The notes below the pieces were generated by a model. It had not been told where the DNA came from and ran no database searches. It saw nothing but the letters and a program-made list of their open reading frames with translations. Below are positions 56,084 to 64,000 of a stretch of 64,000 bases of DNA, piece after piece. This DNA is from Blautia argi. GTDB lineage: Bacteria; Bacillota; Clostridia; Lachnospirales; Lachnospiraceae. Made by a program: the position numbers and the translations under genes. Each line of letters opens with the position of its first letter. Position 1 is the stretch's first letter. The DNA is taken from contig NZ_CP030280.1 of NCBI RefSeq assembly GCF_003287895.1, forward strand, positions 1,433,501 to 1,497,500, given 5' to 3'.

Positions 56084-57725
56084 TTATGATTGATTTGAGT
56101 TTTTTGCTCGACGCTCTATCTCAATTTTTACCTTTTCATTCCATGGAGCAAGTTGATCTAATTCATTGTCACTCATACTATCATCTGGTAGCTTTTCCAG
56201 AAGATAGGTTAAATAGTGATAGACATTTACTCCATTTGCCTTGGCCATTTCTACCATCGTATATACTATAGCACTGGCCTGGGCACCATGAGGTGTATCG
56301 CAGAACAGCCAATTTTTGCGGCCGACTGTAAATGGACGGATCGCATTTTCACTGAGGTTGTTAGAGAAACTGCATCGTCCATCTTCCAGATAGGTCATAA
56401 GATAGTCTCTCCGGTTCTGGATATATGTTACAGCCTTATCCATCCTCGAACCTCTGACAGGGTTCTGTTTATCAAGCCACGACAAAAAGCCTTCCACTAT
56501 CGGCTTTTCTTTTTCAAGTCTAGCCTTTTTGATAGCATCGAAGGATGAGTGCTCTGCCTTAATGACATCTTCCAGATGAAAGAGCTGATTGATATACATC
56601 ATGCCCTGTACGGAAGGCTGGGTATAATCCAGCTGCTTTCCTTTTGGAATGGCATCTGTCAGGTATCTTCTGATATGTGCCCAGCAGGCTGTCCGCTTTG
56701 CATTGGATACTTTATTGTATCCGCTATAACCATCACACATCAGATATCCGTTAAATTCCTGAAGGAATTCAACGGCATTGTCTCCGGCGCGGGTTGGTGA
56801 ATACTTGTAGAGAATGATCGGGATACCACCGTCTTCTCCGCTACGGAACAGCCACATATAGGACTTTGTCTGAGCACGACGTCCTTCTTCATGCAAAACC
56901 TGAAGAGGCGTCTCATCAGCCATTAGGAAGTTTCTTTCCAAAAGCTTCCGATGAAAATATTCATACATCGGGCGGAAAAATGCCTCAGAATTACGGATTA
57001 CCCAGTTTGCCATAGTTGCACGGGTGATCGCAGCTCCGTACTGTTTCCAGTCTTTTTCCTGGCGACAGTATGGGAGACTGTTGCAAAACTTCTGATACAT
57101 GACCCAGGCAACGGTACCAGCTGAGGCCATACCATAAAGCATATGAGGCTTTCCGTCTTTTCCCTTTTTTAATGACAGGGATATCCCGTTTACTGCATTC
57201 CGGACAGCTGTAATTAAAACTGTAGATTTCAACGACTTTCAGTTTGGCAGGAATAAAGACCAGTTCACGACGGACAAACTCTTCGCCAATCTTAACCAAC
57301 GGAGTACTACAAACAGGGCATGTTTTATCCTCTTCCGGGATATCGATATATTTTTTTATTACTGGTATCCCTTTAAAGCGCTCTGCATCTGTTGCTCTGG
57401 TTTTTCTCTTTTTAGGAGTCTCCTCCGGAAGTATTGCAGCAAGTTCTTCTGTCTCCGCAATCGAGGGATCCTGTTCCAGTTCTGCTTCATTAAAAAGGTT
57501 TAACTGACCCGGAAAATCAATCACACGTTTTTCACTTGAGGAACCAAAAAGCTTCTTACGGAGAAGGCTAATCTCGTCTTTCAGGTTGTCTCTCTCCTGA
57601 ATAAGAACTTCTTCCCGTTTGCTGGCAGCATCCACAGTTGCCTGAAGTGTCTTTATCATGTTTCTAAGCTCTGTGATCATATCTTTCAGCTCACGCAGCT
57701 GAAGGTCTTTGGAACTGTTAGCCAC
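56084..57725 (-). pseudogene. tnpC: IS66 TnpC transposase with one frameshift
   Basis: The N-terminal frame (from ATG 57725: coiled-coil, LRKKLFGSSSEKR, CPVCSTPLVKIGEEF) and the C-terminal frame (KKGKDGKPHMLYGMASAGTV, FLMADETPLQVLHEEG with the DDE acid, FSNNLSENAIRPFTVGRKNW) overlap at A/G runs 57157-57170. A one-base change joins them into a ~545-aa IS66 transposase. The shift is +1, unlike the -1 slippage common in IS3 elements, so mutation or sequencing error is likelier than programmed frameshifting. Confidence 0.85.
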
Positions 57726-57808
57726 TGCTTTTTCCTCCCTTTTCTGATGCTTCTATTATACCAGAAAACAGAGGATTTTCATAGAAAAACAAGGTGTGTA
57801 AAAGCCTG

Positions 57809-57844
57809 AAAAGTGCCGAAAATACCAGGAAATCCGGCACTTTT
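57809..57844 (-). terminator. Hairpin between tnpB and tnpC of the second IS66
   Basis: AAAAGTGCCG and CGGCACTTTT form a perfect 10-bp stem around 16 nt in the tnpB-tnpC spacer, the same place as the long hairpin of the first IS66. Confidence 0.6.
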
Positions 57845-57867
57845 GTGTGCAGATTTAAGCTAGCTTT

Positions 57868-58206
57868 TTAAGATGTTCGGATTGCTTTTGGCTGCTCGAT
57901 ATCGATGCCGGACATCAGCCAGTCAAACTCTCTCCAGGTAAGATTTCGTACCTCTGATTTATCTCGTGGCCACCGGTAAGACCCCTGAACCGTCAATCTT
58001 TTATAGATCATGACGATCCCATCCGGTTCCTTCAAGATTGCTTTGATCCGGTCACATTTTCTACCGCAGAAGAGATAGAGTGCATGGTCGATTTCCATAG
58101 AAAACTGATCCTGGATGATGGCACAAAGACCATCAATGGACTTTCTCATATCTGTTCTTCCACAGACAAGGTAGATTGCATCGACATTCGAGATATCCGC
58201 TAGCAT
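57868..58206 (-). CDS. tnpB: IS66 TnpB (Orf2) protein
   Basis: The 112-aa protein has DAIYLVCGRTDMRKSIDGLC and LYLFCGRKCDRIKAILKEPD, the IS66 Orf2 family. Its start overlaps the 3' end of tnpA by 7 nt. Intact; needed with TnpA for transposition. Confidence 0.9.
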   Translation of the reverse strand: MLADISNVDAIYLVCGRTDMRKSIDGLCAIIQDQFSMEIDHALYLFCGRKCDRIKAILKEPDGIVMIYKRLTVQGSYRWPRDKSEVRNLTWREFDWLMSGIDIEQPKAIRTS

Positions 58207-58616
58207 GTGGACTCCCTGAGCACAGCCATCAGAGTTTTTAATAAAACCGGCTGGATATCATTGCTTATGCGGATCCGAAGTCCATTTGCTTCGATTTCAA
58301 TCGTATGTGAATTGTCAAGGTACAGAGAACAGTTTTTTTTCATTGAAACTAGTTCTGCCGGAGTATGTTCCGGCTCTATAGCAATCCGGACTACATCCTG
58401 TTTATGGGATGTAAAATCGAGAGTGCTTGCTTTTCCAGATGGTTCTGGTATCTCACAGGCTCTTTTGCGAAGCCTGCTGACAGCATTGTAAAAACAGCTG
58501 GGAGAAATCCCATTTTCATGACACCAGGCAGCATCGGTAAGACCGCTTTGCCGGCAGGATGTCACCAGTTCTAGCCATTCATCCAGGGAACGGCCTGGAG
58601 TACGTTTACCATTCAT
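58200..58616 (-). CDS. tnpA: IS66 accessory protein TnpA
   Basis: The 138-aa protein begins MNGKRTPGRSLDEWLELVTS and continues CRQSGLTDAAWCHENGISPS CFYNAVSRLRKR, the helix-turn-helix TnpA of IS66 elements. It is the first gene of the element, about 120 nt inside the right end. Intact. Confidence 0.85.
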   Translation of the reverse strand: MNGKRTPGRSLDEWLELVTSCRQSGLTDAAWCHENGISPSCFYNAVSRLRKRACEIPEPSGKASTLDFTSHKQDVVRIAIEPEHTPAELVSMKKNCSLYLDNSHTIEIEANGLRIRISNDIQPVLLKTLMAVLRESTC

Positions 58617-59057
58617 AATGAAACCTCCAATTGTAGTAAAAATCTACTTCCTATCAAGATGATGGAGTAAAAAACTATTTTCTATCATTATGAATGAAAA
58701 AAGGATAAATTTGTAGTTACCCAAAAATTAAGCGCTTACTTTGAAATTAAGTGGATAGAAACTTATCAAAGGAAAACCTTAATAAGCACGATAAATGGAA
58801 AATACATAAGTGGAACAACGATGAAAGAACATATAGAAAGGCTTCACAACAGTGGATTTGTTCAAGTGCATTCCAGTTATATAGTAAATTTGGAGTATAT
58901 AAGAAATATTACGGGGAATACAATAACACTGAGAGATGGAGAGATTATACCTATAAGTAAAAAGAGAAAGAGAGAATTTTTGAATACAATTGAACAATTT
59001 TATAATACCAAAATAGTTTCATTATAAATCATTAGAGATATCCTGCTGAATAAAATG

Positions 59058-59077
59058 GTTACAAAATTGGTTATATT
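59058..59077 (+). promoter_or_regulatory. Second LytTR-type box, ahead of the RHH gene
   Basis: GTTACAAAATTGGTTATATT differs from the element at 55497 by two bases and lies 50 nt before the ribbon-helix-helix gene. A further GGTTACAA is at about 59091. It points to control by the LytTR regulator. Confidence 0.55.
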
Positions 59078-59127
59078 ATTTGAGTCATAGCAAGGTTACA
59101 ATTGAAAAAATAGCAGGAGGAAAGAAA

Positions 59128-59313
59128 ATGTTTAGTGTAGATAAAAAACTATCAAAATCTAATATAGCGAGAACCATACGTTTTACAGAGGATATATTTA
59201 ATGATTTATTGAGAATTTCTACTTCGGAAGATGTTTCTTTTAATCAATTAGTTTTACAATGTTGTCGATATGCGCTTGATAACTATGAGGGGAATGAGCA
59301 GAATAAAAGATAA
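59128..59313 (+). CDS. Ribbon-helix-helix DNA-binding protein
   Basis: ATG 59128 follows GCAGGAGGAAAGAAA; the frame back to 59080 is not preceded by a ribosome site. The 61-aa protein reads NIARTIRFTEDIFNDLLRIS then DVSFNQLVLQCCRYAL, the beta strand plus two helices of Arc/CopG-type repressors. It follows the LytTR gene and carries a similar box upstream. It may be a small repressor of the RiPP region or belong to the plasmid-like module that follows. Confidence 0.65.
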   Translation: MFSVDKKLSKSNIARTIRFTEDIFNDLLRISTSEDVSFNQLVLQCCRYALDNYEGNEQNKR

Positions 59314-59516
59314 GAGATTATAGAAAGCAAGTTGATCCGAGTAGTAATTGGTATACATCAATTATCGTTTATTAGAACTTGGATTAATAAAAGGTATCCT
59401 AATATTGTGTAGACTAGAAAATCATTTTGTTCTAATATTACTTTAGAAATGTATTTATAGAGAATTAGATTTGAATAAAGAGGCTAGGAGCAATAAAAAC
59501 ACAAATTGAGGTATAA

Positions 59517-59552
59517 ACGATACAGATTTATGTGCTGTATCGTTTTTTTTTG
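59517..59552 (+). terminator. Strong terminator
   Basis: Perfect stem ACGATACAG (59517-59525)/CTGTATCGT (59535-59543) followed by a run of T. It separates the second RiPP region from the plasmid-like module. No gene is supported in 59314-59516. Confidence 0.85.
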
Positions 59553-59709
59553 CCTTTTTTACAGAAAATCCATGAATTTTTAGTTGGTATATAGTAGGAG
59601 CACCTTGATAATTTCATAGAGTAAATTTAATTCTGTCAAGAATAATAGCAGTGATCCATCAATTTCCAGGTGGAAGATTTAAAAGATGAGGGACATAAGG
59701 AGAATGAAA

Positions 59710-59847
59710 ATGATTAAAATAGCAGTTATCATTTTATGTATTATAACAATCAGTATGATTGCTTGCATCTTATGTACGTCTGTTATAGCAGGCAAGAGAG
59801 CAGATGAGAGTATAGAAAGATATTTTAAGGAACAGAAGAGAGGGTAG
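59710..59847 (+). CDS. Small single-span membrane peptide
   Basis: This 45-aa ORF behind AAGGAG reads MIKIAVIILCIITISMIACI, then LCTSVIAGKRADESIERYFK and EQKRG: one hydrophobic span and a charged tail. The stop is 6 nt before the next gene, so it is probably its operon leader. Upstream in-frame ATG codons are possible alternative starts. Function unknown. Confidence 0.5.
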   Translation: MIKIAVIILCIITISMIACILCTSVIAGKRADESIERYFKEQKRG

Positions 59848-59853
59848 AATTAT

Positions 59854-60408
59854 ATGAGAAAATCGGGTGTGGTATCAAAAGATGTAAAAGGAAAAGATAA
59901 TGAAGTTTACCATGATATTATATCTCTATTTAAAATATACAGATCTGTAAATTGGAAAATGCAGATTAAAATCAATCAAGTAAAGCAATGCTTTCATACA
60001 GAATATGGCACCGATGTAGATGAATTTTTAGATAGTGTTTACCAGGCAGGAATGGATATCAATCTGGATATGGAAGATATGAGAGAGAGAATCGAATCCA
60101 TCAATCAGGCGAATAAGTATCTGAAACTGATTGATGAGGCAGTAGAGTTAATGCGGAAATATCACCCACAAGGAGAAAAGTATTATTGGGTACTTTATTA
60201 TACCTACATGTCTGCTTATAGGGCAGAGAATACAGATGAAATTCTGGATAAATTAGAACCGCATTTTCCACGGATACCAAGAATACACAGAGCCACTTAT
60301 TTTAGATGGAGGGACAAAGCTTTTGAGGCAGTCAGTAACATCTTGTGGGGATATGAAGCAAAAAATCAGCAAATATTGAAACAGGTAAACCAGAATTATC
60401 AGGAATAA
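59854..60408 (+). CDS. Sigma-like/ArpU-like helical protein
   Basis: The 184-aa mostly helical protein has a C-terminal helix-turn-helix-like region (YYTYMSAYRAENTDEILDKL, then RIPRIHRATYFRWRDKAFEAV and SNILWGYE), resembling ArpU-type phage or plasmid transcription regulators and sigma region 4. The N-terminal half is unrecognised. It is the first larger gene of the module containing ParM and ParR-like proteins and may regulate it. Confidence 0.45.
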   Translation: MRKSGVVSKDVKGKDNEVYHDIISLFKIYRSVNWKMQIKINQVKQCFHTEYGTDVDEFLDSVYQAGMDINLDMEDMRERIESINQANKYLKLIDEAVELMRKYHPQGEKYYWVLYYTYMSAYRAENTDEILDKLEPHFPRIPRIHRATYFRWRDKAFEAVSNILWGYEAKNQQILKQVNQNYQE

Positions 60409-60441
60409 GTAAAATAGCCAGAAGGGCTGGAAAGGAGAAAT

Positions 60442-61389
60442 ATGGGATTTGTTATGAGTATAGATACAGGCAATAAAATGATGAAAACTAACCATTTTAT
60501 TTTTCATTCGGGAATAAAAAGAAAAGAACAAAAAATCCTTCCTGGAGAAGAAGGAATTTTTTTTAAAGGGATCAACTATTTGGAGAGTAATCAGAGAATT
60601 TCCTATTTGGAAGATAAAACAATTGATGATAGGTACTATATTTTGACATTACTTGGAGTGGCAAAAGAACTGGAAAAAGAAGGGATAGAAACTGGTATTC
60701 ATGAAGGGGGAACAATTCCAATCCAGTTATTAGTTGGACTTCCGCCGGGAGATTATGGAAAACAAATCCGGAAATTTCGGGAATATTTTTGGCGACAAGG
60801 AAAAACAGTTTATTTTTCTTATAAAGGGAAACCATACAGAATACGATATGAAAGTGTAAAGGTATATATGCAGGGATATTCTGCGTATATTTTAGTGGCA
60901 AATCAGCTTCATTTACAAGAGCAGCCAAAGGTTTTGCTGATAGACATTGGAGGATTTACAGTAGATTATCTGTTAGTCCGGTATGGAGTAGTAGACAGGA
61001 CAAGAATTGATTCCCTTCCAGAAGGGATTATTATGCTCTATAAAAGAATTATGGTAGGAATAAGGCAGCGTTTTAATCTTTATCTCGAAGAAATAGACAT
61101 TGATAATATTCTTTTTAAAAGGAAAACGCCATATTCAGAATTGGTTATTCGAAGGACATTTGAAATTGCTGCAGAATATATGAGTGATTTATTAGGTTCT
61201 TTTTTAGAATTTGGTATTGATTTTCGAACAACAGTGACTGTTTTTGTGGGAGGTGGAACGGTTCTTTTAAAGGATATTATTGATGAAGTTTGGAAAAGAT
61301 ATCATTCAACATATTATGTTGTTGATGATCCGAGAGCAAATGTAAAAGGCTTTATCAAACAATATATGGCAGAAAAAGCGGGATATTAA
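60442..61389 (+). CDS. parM: Actin-like plasmid segregation ATPase (ParM/Alp type)
   Basis: The 315-aa protein follows GGAAAGGAGAAAT. It has actin-fold nucleotide motifs: phosphate 1 FVMSIDTGNKMMK at the N-terminus, phosphate 2 KVLLIDIGGFTVDYLLV (about 162), and adenosine motif VTVFVGGGTVLLKDII (about 270). ParM-like proteins polymerise to push plasmid copies apart, working with a ParR bound at a centromere; the next gene is ParR-like. It suggests a plasmid-like or conjugative element starts here. Confidence 0.8.
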   Translation: MGFVMSIDTGNKMMKTNHFIFHSGIKRKEQKILPGEEGIFFKGINYLESNQRISYLEDKTIDDRYYILTLLGVAKELEKEGIETGIHEGGTIPIQLLVGLPPGDYGKQIRKFREYFWRQGKTVYFSYKGKPYRIRYESVKVYMQGYSAYILVANQLHLQEQPKVLLIDIGGFTVDYLLVRYGVVDRTRIDSLPEGIIMLYKRIMVGIRQRFNLYLEEIDIDNILFKRKTPYSELVIRRTFEIAAEYMSDLLGSFLEFGIDFRTTVTVFVGGGTVLLKDIIDEVWKRYHSTYYVVDDPRANVKGFIKQYMAEKAGY

Positions 61390-61400
61390 GGGGAGGACGT

Positions 61401-61754
61401 ATGGCAAAACAAAATCCGTACAGATTTTCCTTGGGATTTGATGAAGAGGACCCGGATCATCAGGAAGTTGCAAGAATACTAAACCAGTTAGGGCATAGAA
61501 AAGCAAAGTTTGTTGTAAAGGCGGTTCTTGCATATCATGAAAACATAGAAGGAAAATTTTCAAAAGAGCAGGCGGTGATAGACAAGAAGCTGGATATACC
61601 AAAGAAAAACAGAGTCGTACAATTACAAGATGAATTTCTTCCAACACTGCAAGAGGAGGATATTCTCATGATACAGAAAAATAAAGAATTGCTTCAGGAA
61701 ATGGAGAAAGAGGAATTAGAGGAAAATAAAAGTTTCTATAAAGAAGAACTTTAG
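61401..61754 (+). CDS. ParR-like centromere-binding protein
   Basis: The 117-aa protein begins KQNPYRFSLGFDEEDPDHQE and continues VARILNQLGHRKAKFVVKAV (ribbon-helix-helix-like), then an acidic helical tail. Position 12 nt after the ParM gene and this fold fit ParR, which links the plasmid centromere to ParM filaments. No clear parC iterons were seen nearby; they may be upstream of the operon. Confidence 0.65.
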   Translation: MAKQNPYRFSLGFDEEDPDHQEVARILNQLGHRKAKFVVKAVLAYHENIEGKFSKEQAVIDKKLDIPKKNRVVQLQDEFLPTLQEEDILMIQKNKELLQEMEKEELEENKSFYKEEL

Positions 61755-61767
61755 AAAGAGAGGAAAA

Positions 61768-62169
61768 ATGCGGAATAGAGTAGAGTATATTTTAGGAGGA
61801 ATGACAATTTTACAAGGACTGCTTGTGGGGATGGCATGGAATGGAAAGAAATGGGCATTTCTGCTGTTGACATTATTGTTACTTTTGCAGGAAATGGTTC
61901 TTATTCTTCTTTTAGTGAGAAAGAGATATCAAAAAAAGTTTTGCCCGAAATGTGGAATTGAGATTATTATTTGGTATCGTATTTGTCCTAATTGTGGACA
62001 CATATTCAAACCTGGATGTAAAAAAGAAGATTTAACAGAAATGATTGAAGATGCTTTGGATCAAGAGGAAATTGAAGAGTTTGATCAGTTAGAAAATTCG
62101 ACAGACAGAATGGAGGAAATAGAAGAATGCATGATTGAAAGATATATACATAATGTGAAAAATATATAA
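61768..62169 (+). CDS. Membrane-anchored zinc-ribbon protein
   Basis: The 133-aa protein has two N-terminal spans (about 7-25 and 30-52), a zinc ribbon (FCPKCGIEIIIWYRICPNCG, about 66-85) and an acidic C-terminal tail (about 95-130). It is the third gene of the parM operon, 13 nt after the ParR-like gene. Function unknown; it might tether the segregation complex to the membrane, which is a guess. Confidence 0.55.
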   Translation: MRNRVEYILGGMTILQGLLVGMAWNGKKWAFLLLTLLLLLQEMVLILLLVRKRYQKKFCPKCGIEIIIWYRICPNCGHIFKPGCKKEDLTEMIEDALDQEEIEEFDQLENSTDRMEEIEECMIERYIHNVKNI

Positions 62170-62227
62170 GTTTATTTATGCTGTCTTTTGATGCAAAAAC
62201 ATAATTAGAGTATTAAAGGAACATTAT

Positions 62228-62257
62228 GCTGTTAGAAGAATTCTAACAGCTTTTTTG
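62228..62257 (+). terminator. Terminator after the parM operon
   Basis: Palindrome GCTGTTAGAA/TTCTAACAGC around a 3-nt loop, followed by TTTTTTG at 62251. Confidence 0.85.
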
Positions 62258-62353
62258 TAATTATTACTTAAAAGCAAGTAATAGTAACATAGAAGTAAAA
62301 CTCTCCGCCTGGAAACGGATTATAGATTAAAAACAGATTTCAGGAGGAGATTT

Positions 62354-62797
62354 ATGGATAAACAAAAACGAACTACTATAGATGAATTTAGTGCATACCT
62401 ACAGAGTGCAGTAAGAAATACCACTATTAACTATATGAACGATAAAAGTAAGATCAAAGAGCATGAGATTACTTTAGAAGAGGATTTGGAAAATGTAGAA
62501 GGAAGGGGAATAGAATGGAATGAAATGATGGAAGCACACGATATTTTTTGGGGAAAGATTGATCCGGAAAAATTGTTTGCTCAGGTGACAGATAATAAAC
62601 TTTTACATATACTGAAAAGTTTTTCGGCATTGCATATAAAGGTTCTCTGTCTGCGAATATTGTACGAAAAGACATTTGATGAAATAGGAATGGCTATAGG
62701 AATATCTGGAAAAAAGGCTGAAAATACCTATTACAACGTAATTAAAAAAATTCGCAGGGAATTAGGAGAAGGAAAAGATGCAGGAAAGAGAATTTGA
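62354..62797 (+). CDS. Sigma-70-like factor of a mobile element
   Basis: The 147-aa protein follows AGGAGGAG. The N-terminal FSAYLQSAVRNTTINYMNDK resembles the start of ICE/phage sigma-like regulators. The C-terminal half is a region 4 HTH (LRILYEKTFDEIGMAIGISG then KKAENTYYNVIKKIRRELGE). It overlaps the next gene by 20 nt. The two genes repeat the sigma/HTH pair seen at 14815-15493 but are not close in sequence. Confidence 0.7.
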   Translation: MDKQKRTTIDEFSAYLQSAVRNTTINYMNDKSKIKEHEITLEEDLENVEGRGIEWNEMMEAHDIFWGKIDPEKLFAQVTDNKLLHILKSFSALHIKVLCLRILYEKTFDEIGMAIGISGKKAENTYYNVIKKIRRELGEGKDAGKRI

Positions 62798-63005
62798 AGA
62801 ATTATTATGGAAAGCACGAAATAAGGATAAAAAAGCAGTATTTGAAATTATAGAAATGTACCGTCCTTTGTTGTTAAAATACGCAAAAAGTAATGGGAAA
62901 TTTGATGAGGACTTATACCAGGAATTGGTATGTGCAGTTTTAAAAAGTATTATAAAATTTCCTATGAAAACAGAAGAACACAATAATTTGTACATTAAGT
63001 ATTGA
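62778..63005 (+). CDS. Sigma region 2/HTH-like partner protein
   Basis: The 75-aa protein reads FEELLWKARNKDKKAVFEII EMYRPLLLKYAKSNGKFDED LYQELVCAVLKSIIKFP, like sigma-70 region 2 (HTH_16-type). It overlaps the sigma-like gene, so the two probably form a split sigma factor. Complete. Confidence 0.65.
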   Translation: MQEREFEELLWKARNKDKKAVFEIIEMYRPLLLKYAKSNGKFDEDLYQELVCAVLKSIIKFPMKTEEHNNLYIKY

Positions 63006-63139
63006 TATACACAAGATATTGTGATATGATGATTGTGTAATTATTTATGATATCAGTATAGACTGACATCACAAAGGTATAGTCCTATTTTAAATAGGAG
63101 AAAAATTTGGGATAGGGATATATCCACAAGAAAAAGAAT

Positions 63140-63175
63140 GGCATTGATTGTTATTGGACAGTCAGTGCCTTTTTT
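63140..63175 (+). terminator. Terminator
   Basis: GGCATTGA (63140-63147)/TCAGTGCC (63162-63169) stem, one G-U pair, followed by TTTTTT. It ends the sigma-like gene pair. Confidence 0.7.
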
Positions 63176-63197
63176 ATGTTGAAAAGGAGGAACAAGG

Positions 63198-63431
63198 ATG
63201 GTAAAAAGCAAGAAAATCAAAAAAATGATATGGACGCATGGCTGGGTGGTATTTCCAGTTATTACGGGTAGACCACTACACTATTACTGGAAAGGTAACA
63301 AATTCCAAACAGAAGTAGTTAAAAAAATTATTGCTTTGGATGCAAATCATATTGTAGTAGAAGGAGAAGAAAAGACCTATTATATACAGTTTTTTGCAGA
63401 TGAAGCAGAAAGTTTAAAAGCAGCAGCGTAG
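63198..63431 (+). CDS. Small hypothetical protein, 77 aa
   Basis: Starts after AAAAGGAGG. Sequence features: WTHGWVVFPVITGRPLHYYW then KGNKFQTEVVKKIIALDANH, beta-rich and SH3-like, with no membrane segment. Followed by a terminator. Family not recognised; typical of small accessory genes on plasmids and ICEs. Confidence 0.55.
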   Translation: MVKSKKIKKMIWTHGWVVFPVITGRPLHYYWKGNKFQTEVVKKIIALDANHIVVEGEEKTYYIQFFADEAESLKAAA

Positions 63432-63433
63432 AA

Positions 63434-63480
63434 AAAGGGCAGGATCAAGAAGGGGATTAAAATTCTTGTTCCTGCTTTTT
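63434..63480 (+). terminator. Terminator
   Basis: GGGCAGGATCAAGAA pairs with TTCTTGTTCCTGCTT (one mismatch), followed by TTTT. Confidence 0.7.
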
Positions 63481-63506
63481 CAAAAGAATAAGAAGAGGTG
63501 AATAGA

Positions 63507-64000
63507 ATGAGTTGGATATGTTTTCATATAGAAAATGAAAGATTATTAAAAGCTGCAGTTTCAGAAGAAATAAGAGTAGAGTGTGATAAACTTTTCAGGC
63601 AAAGGGGATACGAAGAAAGAGGAAGATGGATACCGGAGAAAGAAGTAATTTTGTCTTATATTGTAGAAGGGGTATATTATGCTGCAGTCAGGACAACGGA
63701 CCGATTTGGTAAAAGTTTTGTATACGCAGCAGTTTTGCCACTTTGCATCCAGAAAGGAATGTATTACAATCTGTTATGCAATGAGCAATATGAAGGGGAA
63801 CTACCGCAGGAATGTCAGTGCCCAATGGAAATTTTATTACTGCTAAGTTCTACGGATTCTGTTCTCGCTCAAAAATGGAGAAATAACTGTTGGAATTATC
63901 ATAAGAAAGAACATTATCAGGAATATAAAACGAATGTAAGGAAACAATCATCAGGATATAGAAAAAAAGAAAATTATAAAAGGGATTTTAGGAGAAAGAT
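63507..64000 (+). CDS. Hypothetical protein, 3' end outside window
   Basis: ATG 63507 follows AAGAGGTG. The 164 visible codons read MSWICFHIENERLLKAAVSE, then KLFRQRGYEERGRWIPEKEV, CQCPMEILLLLSSTDSVLAQ and a very basic end rich in Lys and Tyr. No family is recognised. The basic tail suggests nucleic-acid contact. It continues past the window edge. Confidence 0.55.
   Translation, partial: MSWICFHIENERLLKAAVSEEIRVECDKLFRQRGYEERGRWIPEKEVILSYIVEGVYYAAVRTTDRFGKSFVYAAVLPLCIQKGMYYNLLCNEQYEGELPQECQCPMEILLLLSSTDSVLAQKWRNNCWNYHKKEHYQEYKTNVRKQSSGYRKKENYKRDFRRK

Larger units (their letters stand above)
56000..58739 (-). mobile_element. Second IS66-family element with 8-bp target duplication
   Basis: Ends GTAAGCGCTTAA... 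(56000) and ...TTAAGCGCTTAC (58739) are inverted repeats. TTTGAAAT flanks both sides (55992-55999 and 58740-58747). It is 2,740 bp with tnpA, tnpB and tnpC on the minus strand. It differs in sequence from the IS66 at 23993, so it is a separate arrival rather than a copy of it. Confidence 0.95.
55563..59027 (+). pseudogene. LytTR response regulator interrupted by IS66
   Basis: ATG 55563 starts MKIAICDFELRTLELI. The receiver-like part ends at KIYYFE (55999), where an IS66 is inserted. Beyond the IS, after the target duplication, the frame resumes as IKWIETYQRKTLISTINGKY and SGFVQVHSSYIVNLEYIRNI (LytTR DNA-binding domain), ending 59027. Removing the IS and one TSD copy restores one 242-codon gene. 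In the receiver, Asn58 (LLNVEM) replaces the usual phosphoacceptor Asp, so the intact protein may not be phosphorylated. It resembles AgrA-like regulators, but no agrC or agrD is seen. Probably a regulator of the RiPP cluster, now inactive. Confidence 0.85.

Noticed and set aside
57157..57170. Programmed -1 frameshift in TnpC at AAAAAAG
   Set aside because: The register needed is +1, not -1, and the heptamer is not in the right phase.

Overview
The window looks like a mobile-element-rich stretch of a gut Lachnospiraceae-type Firmicute chromosome. The signs are strong AGGAGG ribosome sites, Tn1549/Tn916-type conjugative element genes, IS66 elements, group II introns, a GH2 beta-galactosidase with a GPH sugar symporter, and AT-rich accessory DNA. 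No rRNA, tRNA or CRISPR was recognised. All family calls rest on remembered motifs; no search was run.

Region 1 (1-17.7 kb) is a GC-richer, decayed integrative conjugative element (ICE). A partial SacI-family restriction endonuclease (minus strand) precedes iteron-like repeats. The conjugation genes that follow have been fused by at least four internal deletions: replication initiator remnant, VirD4 to VirB4, VirB4 to a CD1108-like protein, and CD1108 to topoisomerase III. A very large intact ArdA/ArdC/YodL-type antirestriction protein, small ICE proteins, a SpaRK-like two-component system with a lipoprotein, a sigma factor, an HTH protein, Xis and a frameshifted Int follow. There is no relaxase.

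Region 2 (18.2-23.8 kb) is AT-rich. It holds an AAA ATPase/PD-(D/E)XK nuclease pair behind tandem 17-bp repeats (a defence-system candidate), a YkgJ-type protein, a SEC-C protein and a membrane protein with a possible nuclease-like tail. Region 3 (23.9-30.9 kb) is a retroelement pile-up. A group IIC-like intron sits just after a terminator, an IS66 with a perfect 8-bp target duplication is inserted in it, and two more group II intron pieces follow, one inserted in the YADD codons of another intron's reverse transcriptase.

Region 4 (31-37.3 kb) is a first RiPP-type cluster: a Cys-rich 46-aa precursor, an attenuator hairpin, a radical SAM-SPASM maturase, a BceAB-like ABC transporter and an ABC exporter. 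It ends in an IS3 fragment. Region 5 (38-45.6 kb) is a lactose-type module: AraC regulator, DUF4300 lipoprotein, LacZ, GPH symporter and a second AraC regulator. The lipoprotein and lacZ promoters share a 41-bp element.

Region 6 (46.3-59.3 kb) is a second RiPP-type cluster: a radical SAM-SPASM maturase (frameshifted), an M16 peptidase, two paralogous precursors sharing CxC-x13-CxCxC, an exporter, a two-component system, a MacB-like immunity transporter, a lipoprotein, a LytTR regulator interrupted by a second IS66, and a ribbon-helix-helix protein. Repeated operator-like sequences link the regulators to their likely targets. Region 7 (59.5-64 kb) begins a plasmid- or ICE-like module with an actin-like ParM, a ParR-like protein and sigma-like proteins.

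Several frameshifts fall in homopolymer or dinucleotide runs (16.46, 38.19, 47.19, 47.60 and 57.16 kb). They may be real decay or uncorrected sequencing errors, so affected genes are marked as pseudogenes with that caveat.
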